Below are positions 7,164-16,742 of a DNA stretch of 64,000 bases, piece by piece. The position numbers and the translations under genes were made by a program. Below the pieces are notes generated by a model. It did no database searches. It saw only the letters and a list, made by a program, of their open reading frames with translations, and was not told where the DNA came from. Position 1 is the stretch's first letter, and each line of letters starts with the position of its first letter. The DNA is from Lachnospiraceae bacterium. Its GTDB lineage: Bacteria > Bacillota > Clostridia > Lachnospirales > Lachnospiraceae. The stretch is taken from positions 76,453-140,452 of the forward strand of contig CAJTCY010000003.1 in the NCBI GenBank assembly GCA_910575075.1, written 5' to 3'.

Positions 7164-9473
7164 ATGAAAAGGAGAGCCTTTTTATGGATTATTATTTTGC
7201 TGAGCCTTATTTCTATATTTGCCGCGGGATGCTATTCTTATAAGGACAGTAAGCAGGAGATAGGGGAGGGAGCCGTTATGCAGGAAGACGGAACAGATGT
7301 CCAGACTGGCATAAAGACTGCCAAGGGCAGATACCGGGAGGAAAAGGTATCTTTTCCACGGGCGATAAAAAGCATATTTGACGTAGCGTGTAAAGAAAAT
7401 GGCAACGTGAAAGTGTTGTTTGAGAGTGAGCCAGGCAGTTTCTTTTTTTATGAGAGTATGGATTATGGTCTTTCCTGGGAGCAGAAGGAAATGGGGAAAG
7501 AATGGCTGCCGGAATATTATCGGGTGGTTTCAGCCTGTTTTGGAGCAGAGGGGGACATTGCCGTATCTGCCGGGAAAATGTCAGAAGATCCTTTGGATGA
7601 AAAACATCCCGTTGGAGAATATTCCTACTTTAAAATCGATGATGCGGAAGGTGATGCAAAGGCTGAACAATTATCGTTACAGCTTCCAGAACCTACAGAG
7701 ACAAATTTGGAGTCGGGATACGGATTGAAGCAGATTCTGCTTGCTGATGATGGGAAACTCTATGGAATGATGACAGCAGCAGAAGGGGAACAGATCAGCT
7801 TTCAGATTATTTGTTTTGAGACGGACAATGGCAAAGTTTTATGGGATTTGGATACGGGTGCTGCGGAAATCAGCCTGTTTGGAGATAAAGTTTATCTAAA
7901 TGAATACAAGGGGAAGATTAAGACATTAGATGCGAAAACGGGAGCTCAATTGGGAGAATTATCCATTCCTCTGGGAAATAACTTTTTATGGTGTATGGAT
8001 ATAGATGCCAAGAAAGACAAGATATTTTACTGCAATGAAACTGGAATCTATGGAACAGACAGTAAAGAGGCTCTTTCCGAACTTTTGGTGGACGGAAAAT
8101 TGAGCAGATTTTCGGATGAAACTTATAACGTAAAAGGTTTTTTCAGCGTCAGTGAGAGCGTATTTCTTGTGTTTGTACAGGCATTTCCGGGAGCGGCAAT
8201 GGAAGTGTTAAGGTACGAGTATGATGCTGATTTGCCTACCATGCCGGAACATGAATTAGTTGTTTATTCTTTGAAAGAAAACTCTGTCATAGAAAAAATA
8301 ATCTCTGATTTTCAGTTGGCTCACCCGCAGGTATTTGTGCGCTATGAAGTTGGTATGAGCGATTCTTCTGTAAAAGACGAAACGGATGCAATAAGCAGCC
8401 TGAATACGGAGATTATGGCAGGGAATGGCCCTGATGTCTTAATCCTAAATGGACTCCCATGGGATTCATATCAGAAAAAAGGAATGCTTGAAAACTTAAG
8501 AGGCGGTTTGGACGCCTATATAGAACAAGATAAGGTTTTTGAAAATCTTTTTTCAGCGTATCAGTCAGACGGTTCTCAGTATGTAATTCCAATTTCTTTT
8601 AAGTTTCCAGTTTTAATTGGAAAAGAAGAGGCGGTATCTGATGTTAATTCCAGTGAGGAATTATTAAAAACTGCAGAAGATACTGGAGATCTGCCGCCTT
8701 TTTTCAGAAAAAATCAAGCTCTTTTGCGCTACATGTTCAGTATCTATTGGCAAAGGATAGAAAAAGAAGGACAGATTTCGGAACAAGAATTGAAGGCGGT
8801 ATTAGAACATGTAAAACAAATAAATGATGTTTTACAAAGAAAGGAGAACGAGGTTTCCCAATTTTTTACTGGGGATGAAGAAAGAGACAAAAATTATGAT
8901 CTGTTTGCAAAAGATAATTGGTTGGATGTATGGAATATAAAATATGGAAATGTTGCAATGGATTTAGGGTATTTAAGCTGCTTGAAGGATTTTGCTGATA
9001 TTTGTAGCCAGAATCTGTCATACCAGACCATTTCAGATGGAGTATTTAGCGCCCTTATTGCAGGGATTAATAAAGAATCAAAGAAGATAGAAATTGCAGA
9101 GAAATTCCTTACATTTGCCCTCAGTGATGAAGAACAGAAAATATTTATGGATGGAATGTATATGGTTATTATGGGATTTCCGGTAAATAAGACTGCTTTT
9201 GAGAACATGGTTACGCAGGCTTTGCAAAGTGAAACACAAGAGCAGGGGAAAGGGGCCGTAAATTTGGAAGAGAATTTTGTATGGCCGGAACATGAAGATT
9301 TTGAACAGTTAGAAAAGAAGATTGTAAGTCTGGATACGCCTGCAATGGAAGATAATATTATCATGAATACAATATTGGAAAATGCCGTTCCCTATTTGTC
9401 AGGTGAAAAAGAAATTGACGTAACCGTAAATGAAATTATCCAGTCAATAGAATTGTATCTTCTTGAACGTTAA
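7164..9473 (+). CDS. Solute-binding lipoprotein with N-terminal propeller-like domain
   Basis: 769 residues. Lipoprotein signal peptide (MKRRAFLWIIILLSLISIFA) with lipobox Cys at residue 23 (AAGC). Residues about 50-375 look like a beta-propeller/BNR-type region with an Asp-box (SMDYGLSW, about 98-105). Residues about 380-769 form a family 1 extracellular solute-binding domain (VVYSLKENSVIEKIISDFQ; GPDVLILNG). It would capture a sugar or similar solute at the cell surface for the two permeases downstream. Length is nearly twice a plain family 1 protein because of the N-terminal domain. Start at 7164 chosen for AAAGGAGGA; an upstream in-frame start at 7086 would hide the signal peptide. Confidence 0.83.
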   Translation: MKRRAFLWIIILLSLISIFAAGCYSYKDSKQEIGEGAVMQEDGTDVQTGIKTAKGRYREEKVSFPRAIKSIFDVACKENGNVKVLFESEPGSFFFYESMDYGLSWEQKEMGKEWLPEYYRVVSACFGAEGDIAVSAGKMSEDPLDEKHPVGEYSYFKIDDAEGDAKAEQLSLQLPEPTETNLESGYGLKQILLADDGKLYGMMTAAEGEQISFQIICFETDNGKVLWDLDTGAAEISLFGDKVYLNEYKGKIKTLDAKTGAQLGELSIPLGNNFLWCMDIDAKKDKIFYCNETGIYGTDSKEALSELLVDGKLSRFSDETYNVKGFFSVSESVFLVFVQAFPGAAMEVLRYEYDADLPTMPEHELVVYSLKENSVIEKIISDFQLAHPQVFVRYEVGMSDSSVKDETDAISSLNTEIMAGNGPDVLILNGLPWDSYQKKGMLENLRGGLDAYIEQDKVFENLFSAYQSDGSQYVIPISFKFPVLIGKEEAVSDVNSSEELLKTAEDTGDLPPFFRKNQALLRYMFSIYWQRIEKEGQISEQELKAVLEHVKQINDVLQRKENEVSQFFTGDEERDKNYDLFAKDNWLDVWNIKYGNVAMDLGYLSCLKDFADICSQNLSYQTISDGVFSALIAGINKESKKIEIAEKFLTFALSDEEQKIFMDGMYMVIMGFPVNKTAFENMVTQALQSETQEQGKGAVNLEENFVWPEHEDFEQLEKKIVSLDTPAMEDNIIMNTILENAVPYLSGEKEIDVTVNEIIQSIELYLLER

Positions 9474-9502
9474 TTTCGTGAGGCGCCTTTATGGAGGAAA
9501 GA

Positions 9503-10324
9503 ATGAAGAAAATTTATTGCAGTTTGAAAGATTTTGCGTTTATTCTGCCCAGTTTGGCAGGGGTATCTATCTTTGTATTTGTTCCCTTTGCGGATGTGGT
9601 AAAAAGGTCCTTCACGAATGTTGCAGGGGAGATGTTTGTGGGATTCCAAAATTATAAAACAGTGTTTGAGAACGAAGCATTTCATTTGGCAATGAAAAAT
9701 ACGATAAGATTTATTCTTATATGTGTGCCGCTGTTGTTGATTTCTTCCTTAGTATTGGCAAATATTGTTTATTTTGGAACCGCAAAATTCTATAAAAATG
9801 TTTGCCTTCTGCCAATGGCAGTGCCTGTGGTTTCACTTGTTTTTGTATGGAAAATGGTCTTTCACAGAAATGGGCTTATCAATAGCTGTTTGGGGATCGG
9901 GACGGATTGGCTGAATTCATCTTATGCATTTTGGGTTTTGGCCGCTACTTTTTTGTGGAAGAATATGGGGTATTATGTGGTCTTATGGCTGGCGGGGCTT
10001 AATGGAATCCCCCAAAGCCTCTATGAAGCAGCGGCTGTGGATGGTGCAGGTTCTGGAAGGGTACTATGGCATATTACCCTTCCAGGACTGAAACCTATGT
10101 TTTCTGCAACACTTATATTGGCAATCACGGGCTCGTTGAAATCTTACCGTGAATGTTATCTGCTGGCAGGTGAGTATCCAGATAAAAGTATTTATATGAT
10201 TCAGCATTTGTTCCACAATTGGTTTCGCGATATGTCGGTTGAAAAGATGTCAGCAAGTGCAGTTATGGTTGTATGCGTTTTTACAGTAATTGTGTATCCA
10301 TTCCTAGGTAATTGCGAAACTTAG
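9503..10324 (+). CDS. ABC importer permease (MalF-type), C-terminus altered by MITE
   Basis: About 273 residues with six membrane helices and the EAA loop (EAAAVDGAGSGRVLWHITLP) that contacts the ATPase. ATG at 9503 follows GGAGG; another ATG lies 12 bases earlier. The reading frame ends in LGNCET-stop, which is encoded by the end of the family A MITE. Removing the MITE and one 9 bp target copy gives a tail RKKGGGNLESFNH that would overlap the next gene's start. Only the last few residues changed, so the protein is probably still functional. Translational coupling to the second permease is lost. Confidence 0.88.
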   Translation: MKKIYCSLKDFAFILPSLAGVSIFVFVPFADVVKRSFTNVAGEMFVGFQNYKTVFENEAFHLAMKNTIRFILICVPLLLISSLVLANIVYFGTAKFYKNVCLLPMAVPVVSLVFVWKMVFHRNGLINSCLGIGTDWLNSSYAFWVLAATFLWKNMGYYVVLWLAGLNGIPQSLYEAAAVDGAGSGRVLWHITLPGLKPMFSATLILAITGSLKSYRECYLLAGEYPDKSIYMIQHLFHNWFRDMSVEKMSASAVMVVCVFTVIVYPFLGNCET

Positions 10325-10591
10325 TAAATTTTTGAATTTCATATACAATTCAAAAAATTTAAGAAGAAATATTTTATTCATACAAAACGCTAAGAAATGC
10401 ATTCTAGCACCATGGAAACGAAACACAAAAATCATGGAAGCCTTTGCGGAATATGATTTTCGTATTAAGTGGTTCGTTGTAATGCTTGGTGCGCTCTGCA
10501 TTTTGTGCGTTTCGTATGAATAAAATATTTTAGTACAATTGTATAAATTGTATATGAAATTTCGATAATTTGATAGTTTCGCAATTACCTA
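10305..10591 (+). mobile_element. MITE family A, copy 2 (287 bp)
   Basis: Terminal inverted repeats TAGGTAATTGCGAAAC/GTTTCGCAATTACCTA, flanked by perfect 9 bp direct repeats ATCCATTCC (10296-10304, 10592-10600). It sits in the last codons of the first permease gene and separates it from the second permease gene. Over 90% of positions appear to match the copy at 63314. No transposase encoded. Confidence 0.93.
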
Positions 10592-10621
10592 ATCCATTCC
10601 GAAAAAAAGGAGGAGGAAATC

Positions 10622-11470
10622 TTGAGTCATTCAATCATTAGGAAGTTCTCTTTTTTTGCAGTTTTAGCAGTATGTGTTCTATCCTGTATTCCGGTTTTCA
10701 TTTTATTGGTTGGGGCAATAACCGGAAAATATGAATTAATGGAGTGTCTGGAAGGGACATTGAAAGAACAGGGAAATACATTTTTTTTCTTATTTCCATC
10801 TTACCCTACCCTGCGGGGATTTATTGAGCTGCTCTTGGATCAACCGGAATTTTATGTTGTATTTTGGAATTCCGTGAAACTGACGTCTCTGATTATTTTT
10901 GGACAGATTTTTTTCTCCGTCCCGGCTGCATGGGGCTTTTCAAGATGGCATGGTAAGTTAAGCAGCCTGCTGTTTTACCTCTATACGATTTTAATGCTCC
11001 TTCCATTTCAGGTAACAATGCTCTCAAATTATATTGTGATTGATGGCATGGGGGTTCTTGATACGCACGCCGCAGTGATACTGCCGGCAGTGTTCTCAAC
11101 GTTTCCAGTATTTGTGATATACCGTAGTTTTATTGGGATAAAGGATGAAATATTTGAAGCGTTTTCCTTGGAAAGCAGAAGCAAATGGAAGATGTTCTGG
11201 AATATAGGCATTCCTCTGGCGTTGCCGGGAATCAAATCAGCGGTATTGTTAAGTGTGATTGAATATTGGAATATGATAGAACAGCCGCTGCTTTTTTTAA
11301 AAACGCCGTCTCTGTGGCCGTTTTCCATATACATACCAGCGATTAGTTATGATAATGTCCAGTATATATTTGTATTTTCGCTGATGGTACTGATTCCTAT
11401 GATTCTTATTATTTTGGGGTGCAGGGATGATATCAGCAATGGAATTGGAACAGTGGTACTGAAGAAATAG
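10622..11470 (+). CDS. ABC importer permease (MalG-type)
   Basis: 282 residues with about six membrane helices and a recognisable but degenerate EAA loop (EAFSLESRSKWKMFWNIGIP). TTG start with GGAGGAGG 5 bases upstream. It pairs with the preceding permease to form the channel of a carbohydrate-type (CUT1) importer. No ATP-binding subunit is encoded in the operon. In Gram-positives such systems often share one multitask ATPase (MsmK/UgpC type) encoded elsewhere, which is assumed here. Confidence 0.87.
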   Translation: MSHSIIRKFSFFAVLAVCVLSCIPVFILLVGAITGKYELMECLEGTLKEQGNTFFFLFPSYPTLRGFIELLLDQPEFYVVFWNSVKLTSLIIFGQIFFSVPAAWGFSRWHGKLSSLLFYLYTILMLLPFQVTMLSNYIVIDGMGVLDTHAAVILPAVFSTFPVFVIYRSFIGIKDEIFEAFSLESRSKWKMFWNIGIPLALPGIKSAVLLSVIEYWNMIEQPLLFLKTPSLWPFSIYIPAISYDNVQYIFVFSLMVLIPMILIILGCRDDISNGIGTVVLKK

Positions 11471-11486
11471 AAAGAGGGGCATATTT

Positions 11487-12884
11487 ATGCAGCTGAAAAA
11501 AGAAATTAAAAATATTACTTTCAGAAAGCAGACGAATTTGGTAATTCTGTTTTTTGCAGTAATGGCAGGTTTAACCATGATTTCCAGAATTGCCGATTCC
11601 TTCATGATTCCACAAGCAGCAGTCAGTGCGGCGGAAGAAATGGAATTAAAGTATCCGGTAGAAATACAAGGCCGCGTTGGGACAGAAGGAAAACAGGCTG
11701 TTTATTGCCGGGAAAACCTTCGCATTGGAGATGTCTTTGTGAAAAAGAATGACATTGTGGGAAAGGGAGACTTGCTTTTCTCTGTTGATCTGGAAGACCT
11801 TAGGGCAAAGATTGAGCAGATGGAACTGGAAATTGAAAAATGCGATTTGCAGATTGCAGATATAGAAAGTGCCTATCAAGAGCAGGTTAATCTGCGAGAC
11901 CAGAATTTAAGCCGGGCAAAGGAAGACTATAGCGCTGCTTTCCATGCGGCAGAAAAAGAGGTTAATACTGCTTATATGGAGCTGGAGAATGTGAAAAATG
12001 AATTAGAGCAGTATGATACTTTAAAACCCATGGAAGAGGACTTGGAGAATGACAAAACAAAGGAAAAGAGAGCGTCAGAGGAATGGATACAAAAAAGGGA
12101 GGAGTTACAGCAGACATATTATGAAAAACAGAAATTATATGAAGACGCAGCAGCATCCAGAGAGGAAACCCTAAAGACGGCTGCAAGACAGATAGAGGAT
12201 GCAGGCATGGGAGTAGATAAGGACAATTCTGCCGCATTGCAGCAGATGGAAAAGGAGAGCTTAGAAAATTCATTACGGCAGCTTCATCAACTTTGTCAGG
12301 AAAAAGGAAAGGTATATTCTCAATTTGAGGGGCGTATTTTGGAGTGCAGCGTATCTATCGGCAGCATTACCACGTTGGAGCCAGTGATAATCCTCGAAGA
12401 TTTCAGCCGGCCGTTTCAGTTTGAAGGGGTTATTGATGAAAATGATCATCCATTTATTGAGGAAGGAACGGAATGTACACTGGAGATGGTGCATGATGAT
12501 GTTCTTGTGGAGGGGATAAAGATCAGTGAAATTGCCGAGGGAGAAGAGGGGGGATATAGAGTAACTGCCAACGTGGATGCAGCTTCTGTCCGCCAAACAG
12601 GAAATGCAGTTTTGAGCTTTACGCAAAGCAGCAGAAGGTATCCGAAATGTATCCCATTATCGGCGCTTTATAGTGGGAATTCAGGCTATTATGTCATTGA
12701 GGTCAAGGAAGATGAGACCGTTTTGGGAGCTCAGTTAATTGCAGAATATGTTCCGGTAACATTAATTGAAAGTAATGGTGAATATGCAGCTGTCGAAGGA
12801 GAGGTATCTGAATACAGCAAAATCGTAGTCAAAGCCAGCAAGATAATAAAGGAAGGTGACAGGGTACGGATAGCGGAAGAATGA
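11487..12884 (+). CDS. HlyD/RND-type membrane-fusion adaptor
   Basis: 465 residues. One N-terminal membrane anchor (about 15-45), then a biotinyl-lipoyl-like half (YPVEIQGRVGTEGKQAV). A long Glu/Lys-rich coiled-coil hairpin spans about 100-265, the second lipoyl half is near 270-300, and the beta-barrel and C-terminal domains follow (FQFEGVIDENDHPFIEEGTECTLEM). Such adaptors normally serve exporters. Here the gene is 16 bp after an importer permease, which is unusual. AGAGGGG precedes the ATG. It overlaps the next gene by 4 bp. Confidence 0.8.
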   Translation: MQLKKEIKNITFRKQTNLVILFFAVMAGLTMISRIADSFMIPQAAVSAAEEMELKYPVEIQGRVGTEGKQAVYCRENLRIGDVFVKKNDIVGKGDLLFSVDLEDLRAKIEQMELEIEKCDLQIADIESAYQEQVNLRDQNLSRAKEDYSAAFHAAEKEVNTAYMELENVKNELEQYDTLKPMEEDLENDKTKEKRASEEWIQKREELQQTYYEKQKLYEDAAASREETLKTAARQIEDAGMGVDKDNSAALQQMEKESLENSLRQLHQLCQEKGKVYSQFEGRILECSVSIGSITTLEPVIILEDFSRPFQFEGVIDENDHPFIEEGTECTLEMVHDDVLVEGIKISEIAEGEEGGYRVTANVDAASVRQTGNAVLSFTQSSRRYPKCIPLSALYSGNSGYYVIEVKEDETVLGAQLIAEYVPVTLIESNGEYAAVEGEVSEYSKIVVKASKIIKEGDRVRIAEE

Positions 12885-13660
12885 ATACTAGAAAATACCT
12901 GTATGGTGCAGGAGTGTTTGCTCTTGGAATGCTCTTATTATTGAATTACATAAGATTTATTTCATATTACAAAGAATTGAGTGATACAGACGAGAATTTC
13001 ATATATATTTATACAGATTCGCAGCTGCCTCCGGGAATTGTGGAAGAATGTCATAAATCTCAGATAGGCTGTGAGGTCTGGAAGATAGGTAACGTGGAAG
13101 AATTAAGTGCGGTTTCGTCCCAACCGGCATATTCAGTGTTTGGTACAGAAAATATGATAGGAGAAATATCAATCGCAATGGTTAGGGGAACGGGGGTTTT
13201 CAGCTACCGCGAGATGGAACATTTATTTTTGGATCGTGATTTCATAATTGATGTAAATTTGTTAAAGTGGATCATGTATATAATAATTTTTGGGGGATTT
13301 TTTTGCATCATGGTATTGTGCTTATGTCATAATAAGAAATGGGGCAATAAAAAATGGCTTTATTTTGTTATATTGCTTATTTGGTCTCTATATATAAAAA
13401 TATTTATATCTGCCAGTATAGAGGATTTTCCGGTGTGGTCTTTGCCTGGAAAATGGTCTGATATAGAAGGGTGGAGAAAGTTAGGGGGAGAAGTGCTAAA
13501 GCAGATATCATGTATCATTCATTTTAAAGATTATCCAATTATCTGCAGGTATTATGAAGGGGTCATAAAAAGTATCTTTTATTTGTTTTTATCTCTGATA
13601 CTAATGCATTTGTTTTTCAAAAGTTTACTGCGGCTTAGGCATTTTGGGCAATATACGTAA
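12881..13660 (+). CDS. Membrane protein of unknown function
   Basis: 259 residues, not recognised. An N-terminal helix (about 8-25), an outside domain of about 90 residues, two helices near 128-175 and one near 225-250. The start overlaps the adaptor gene (ATGA), so translation is coupled, and it is the last gene of the importer/adaptor operon. Strikingly AT-rich compared with genes outside the accessory block. A role as partner of the adaptor or permeases is inference from position only. Confidence 0.7.
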   Translation: MNTRKYLYGAGVFALGMLLLLNYIRFISYYKELSDTDENFIYIYTDSQLPPGIVEECHKSQIGCEVWKIGNVEELSAVSSQPAYSVFGTENMIGEISIAMVRGTGVFSYREMEHLFLDRDFIIDVNLLKWIMYIIIFGGFFCIMVLCLCHNKKWGNKKWLYFVILLIWSLYIKIFISASIEDFPVWSLPGKWSDIEGWRKLGGEVLKQISCIIHFKDYPIICRYYEGVIKSIFYLFLSLILMHLFFKSLLRLRHFGQYT

Positions 13661-13688
13661 AATGGCCCTGATTGCCTTTGCGTTCGTC

Positions 13689-13724
13689 CAAAAGGTCTGC
13701 AAATAGAGCAATGCAGACCTTTTG
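13689..13724 (+). terminator. Intrinsic terminator of importer operon
   Basis: Perfect 12 bp stem CAAAAGGTCTGC/GCAGACCTTTTG with a 12-base loop, 28 bp after the last operon gene. It is also usable from the opposite strand for the convergent chemoreceptor gene. Confidence 0.75.
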
Positions 13725-13774
13725 AATGAATGAAAATATTAGTGCGGCAGTGCCGGAGAAAACGCTTCATTTAT

Positions 13775-15805
13775 TTAATTAAGCTCAAATTTTTGTACCA
13801 TTTGATTTAATGTTTCAGCTTGAGATGCCAGCTCTTCTGATGTAGCAGATGTTTCCTGTGAAGCAGCAGAATTGTCTTGTATACCATGGGCAATCTCTTC
13901 AATTCCTATACGCAGCTGATTCATATTCTCTGCCTGGACAGCTGCATTTTCCGAGGTTTCCTGGATCATTTCGTTTACATGGTCTACAACGGATACAGAT
14001 TCTTTCAGTGAGTCCATGGCGTGGGCAGCAATATTGTTTCCTTTACGGATCTCTTCCATTGAGACTTCAATCAGTTGTTTGGTCGTATTTGCCGCCTGGG
14101 AGCTTTCTAATGCCAGTTTTCCAATTTCATCAGCAACGACAGCGAAACCTTTACCTGCTTCACCAGCACGTGCAGCTTCTATGGAAGCATTCAAGGACAG
14201 AAGATTTGTCTGAGACGCAATATCTTCGATGGTCTGAATAATTCCAACTACCTGCTGGGAAGTCTGTTGGATGTTGTCCATGGCATCCATCATCAGCTTC
14301 ATGTTTTCCTGGTTTTCTTCAATCATTGCGGTGGCTTTTGCAGTCGCCTTTGCAGAAGCCTCAGCCTCTCTGCGGCTGTTCTCTACCTGTTCAGCCACTG
14401 TATTAGTTGTTGCCGTGAGCTGTTCAATAGAGGCAGCCTGTTCTTCGGCGCCTTCTGCAAGAACCTGGGAAGCTGTAGCAAGTTCGGAGGCTCCAATTGA
14501 CACATGTTCTGAACTTTCGTTAATTCCTACCATAACCTCATTCATGGAATCTGAAATATTGAGGAGGGCAGTTTTAATTTTCTGAAATTCACCTACATAA
14601 TCATTCTTTAAACTAATGCTTAACTTTCCATCAGCAATTTGTGCCAGAGTCTCTGCTGTTTCATCAATATATACAATATATTCTTTCAGACGGTTGACTG
14701 TTTTCTGGAATGAAGCGCCTAATTCTCCAATTTCATTTGTACTTGTTATATGAATATTTACATCCAAGTCCCCTGCTGCAAGCTGCTGCGCTGTGTGATT
14801 CAGTTCAAGGATCGGTTTGGTCAGGTTTGCGGCGCTCTTTTTGATGCTGATCGTGATCAGTATGATACCAATTGCAAAGATGACAATGAGTGAAATAACC
14901 ATGACAATCAATATTTCGTAATATTCAGACATGGGCAGGCTGCTGAGCACAATGTATCCAGTATCTCCGGCATGCTGCAATGAACCATATTTTGTGTGAC
15001 CTTCCGTTTTGTATTTTAAAAATCCGTTGCTTTTTGAAGAAACAGCATCGCTAACATTTTGGGATATGCTGACATCTTTGATATTTTTTTGAATAATATC
15101 ATTCTGCGGGTGATAAAGGAAAGTTCCATTTTCAGATAATAACAAGATGTAGCCTTTGCGGCCGATTTTATATTCGCTCATGATTTCTGTCATATGGTCC
15201 AGGGAAATATCCATACCTACTGCGCCGAGGACAGTTCCGTTAGCTTCATCAAAAACTGGGGATGCAGCGCTTAAGATCATCTTTCCAGTGGAAGAATCAA
15301 TATATGGCTCTGTGAGGATGGTTTTTTCTGATTCAATACAGCCATACCATCCTCGGCCAGTAATATCCCAGCCTTCTTCACTTGTAAAACCATCAGATTG
15401 TGTCAGTACACTTGCGTCCAGGTCGGAAATCCACACGGCCATGACATTTTTTGTATCAGTATTGGCGATATTAACGAGGTTATCCATAACTGTTTTCATT
15501 TTTTCTGCCTGCCGTATGTCATCACCGGCTTTTGTTTGCGCCATCACATGTTTAATCTCTGGATTGGCAGCAAGCTGTTCTACGCTTTTGGTATATTGTT
15601 CCAGAAATCCTGTCAATTGGTTCGCGGCGGCATTAGACTCTTGTATCAGTTCTGATTTTTTAGAATTAATGCTGATCCATGCTACCATGCAGATTGATAC
15701 AATTGCTATAAGCAAAAATACCAGAATGACGCTTCTGCCAATTTGATTAAGTATTTCATCTGCAATGCCTTTTTTTGAATTTGACCGTTTTCTTTGTAGC
15801 TTCAT
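13775..15805 (-). CDS. Methyl-accepting chemotaxis protein (dCache type)
   Basis: 676 residues. N-terminal membrane helix (about 20-48), a long extracytoplasmic dCache-like sensor (about 50-290, with [20 protein letters not shown] and a [13 protein letters not shown] segment), a second helix (about 300-325) and a HAMP domain. The signalling hairpin carries the conserved tip [20 protein letters not shown]. It would pass ligand binding to CheW/CheA. No chemotaxis operon is in the window. GGAGGAA precedes the ATG at 15805. It lies at the right edge of the accessory block and is convergent with the importer operon. Confidence 0.92.
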   Translation of the reverse strand: MKLQRKRSNSKKGIADEILNQIGRSVILVFLLIAIVSICMVAWISINSKKSELIQESNAAANQLTGFLEQYTKSVEQLAANPEIKHVMAQTKAGDDIRQAEKMKTVMDNLVNIANTDTKNVMAVWISDLDASVLTQSDGFTSEEGWDITGRGWYGCIESEKTILTEPYIDSSTGKMILSAASPVFDEANGTVLGAVGMDISLDHMTEIMSEYKIGRKGYILLLSENGTFLYHPQNDIIQKNIKDVSISQNVSDAVSSKSNGFLKYKTEGHTKYGSLQHAGDTGYIVLSSLPMSEYYEILIVMVISLIVIFAIGIILITISIKKSAANLTKPILELNHTAQQLAAGDLDVNIHITSTNEIGELGASFQKTVNRLKEYIVYIDETAETLAQIADGKLSISLKNDYVGEFQKIKTALLNISDSMNEVMVGINESSEHVSIGASELATASQVLAEGAEEQAASIEQLTATTNTVAEQVENSRREAEASAKATAKATAMIEENQENMKLMMDAMDNIQQTSQQVVGIIQTIEDIASQTNLLSLNASIEAARAGEAGKGFAVVADEIGKLALESSQAANTTKQLIEVSMEEIRKGNNIAAHAMDSLKESVSVVDHVNEMIQETSENAAVQAENMNQLRIGIEEIAHGIQDNSAASQETSATSEELASQAETLNQMVQKFELN

Positions 15806-15923
15806 AAATGTTCCTCCCTGAGTGTCTTTATTTTTATTATATCGCTATTTTTTGTTCAATACAATAAAAAAGTAGACTTTTTATAGCGCTTTTTTGTCTG
15901 TTATTCATAAAAAGGAAATATAA

Positions 15924-16676
15924 TATCTGCGCATAACTGACCCTGCACATGGCGGCTATGACAATGGAGCTTCTTTTCAGGGGAGAAAAGAAAAAGATGA
16001 TACCCTTCGTGTAACCCTTGCGGTTGGACAGAAGTTAAAGGATGCTGGATATAACGTACTCTATACAAGAACTACAGACCGTTACGATTCCCCTTTTGAG
16101 AAAGCACAGATTGCAAACCGTTCTGGTGCAGATTATTTCATATCTTTTCACAGAAACTCAGGAACGACCCCGAATACTTACAATGGCACCCAGGCTCTGG
16201 TGTATGCGTTAGATACAGAAGCAGAACGTCTGGGAGAGTCGATCAATCAGGAGCTGGTAGATTTTGGATTTCAGGATTTAGGGGTAGTGGAACGTCCAGG
16301 GCTTGTAGTTCTGAGGCGGACGCAGATGCCGGCGGTACTGATGGAACTGGGATTTATCAATAATGATATGGATAATCAAATGTTCGACGAGCGGTTCGAC
16401 GAGATGGTAAATGCCATTGTAACTGGAGTGGAGCGGGCAATTCCCCTCGATAATTCGGTCAGCAAATATGGTGTGCAGATAGGGTTGTTCCGGCATGAAT
16501 CCAATGCTGAGTATCTCAGAGAACAGTTGGAAAGCCAGGGATATTTTGTGACGGTGAGAAGGGATGATCCTTATTTTGCGGTAATTGTGGGGAGAGAGGA
16601 TTCTCTGGAAGCTGCGAAAGACCTTCAGGATCAGCTCCGGCAGGAAGGGTATGATACCCTGATTGTGAGAGCTTGA
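15924..16676 (+). pseudogene. N-acetylmuramoyl-L-alanine amidase body with SPOR domain, no normal start
   Basis: An open frame from a TAA at 15921 to the stop at 16676. It encodes the zinc motif DPAHGGYDNGA, FISFHRNSG and the catalytic-Glu segment VLMELGFINND of amidase_3. A C-terminal SPOR-like peptidoglycan-binding domain (about the last 75 residues, YGVQIGLFRHES to DTLIVRA) follows. No ATG, GTG or TTG precedes the zinc motif; the first such codon, GTG 16200, would cut off the active site. A CTG at 15927, 10 bases after AAAGGA, is the only conceivable start. The matching start is at 4738. Probably broken, but CTG initiation is not excluded. Confidence 0.75.
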
Positions 16677-16742
16677 TTTGTGATGTGAACGCTTGAGTGC
16701 ATATACTGCAGAGGCACAAAATAAGAAAATCAGGGAAAAGGC

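Larger units (their letters stand above)
4783..15933. mobile_element. Accessory block (~11.1 kb) between amidase fragments
   Basis: Segment bounded by an amidase start (4738-4782) and an amidase body without a proper start (15924-16676). A 7 bp direct repeat CTGCGCA stands at both edges (4783-4789, 15927-15933). Inside are a two-component system, an importer/adaptor operon and a chemoreceptor; the operon is visibly more AT-rich than the flanks. No integrase, transposase or relaxase is present, so this may be a decayed or passively acquired island. Boundaries are inferred from the amidase fragments, not from a recognised att site. Confidence 0.5.

Noticed and set aside
9503-10324. Permease as a disrupted pseudogene
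   Set aside because: Only the last 13 residues are replaced; all helices and the EAA loop are intact, so it is annotated as a coding gene with an altered tail.
10332-10523. Small open frame (63 codons) inside MITE copy 2
   Set aside because: It runs through the non-coding element, has no good ribosome site, and the equivalent frame is broken in the other copies.
16200-16676. Short amidase-like gene from the GTG at 16200
   Set aside because: This start would delete the zinc-binding His motif and there is no ribosome site before it; it is the body of the broken amidase.
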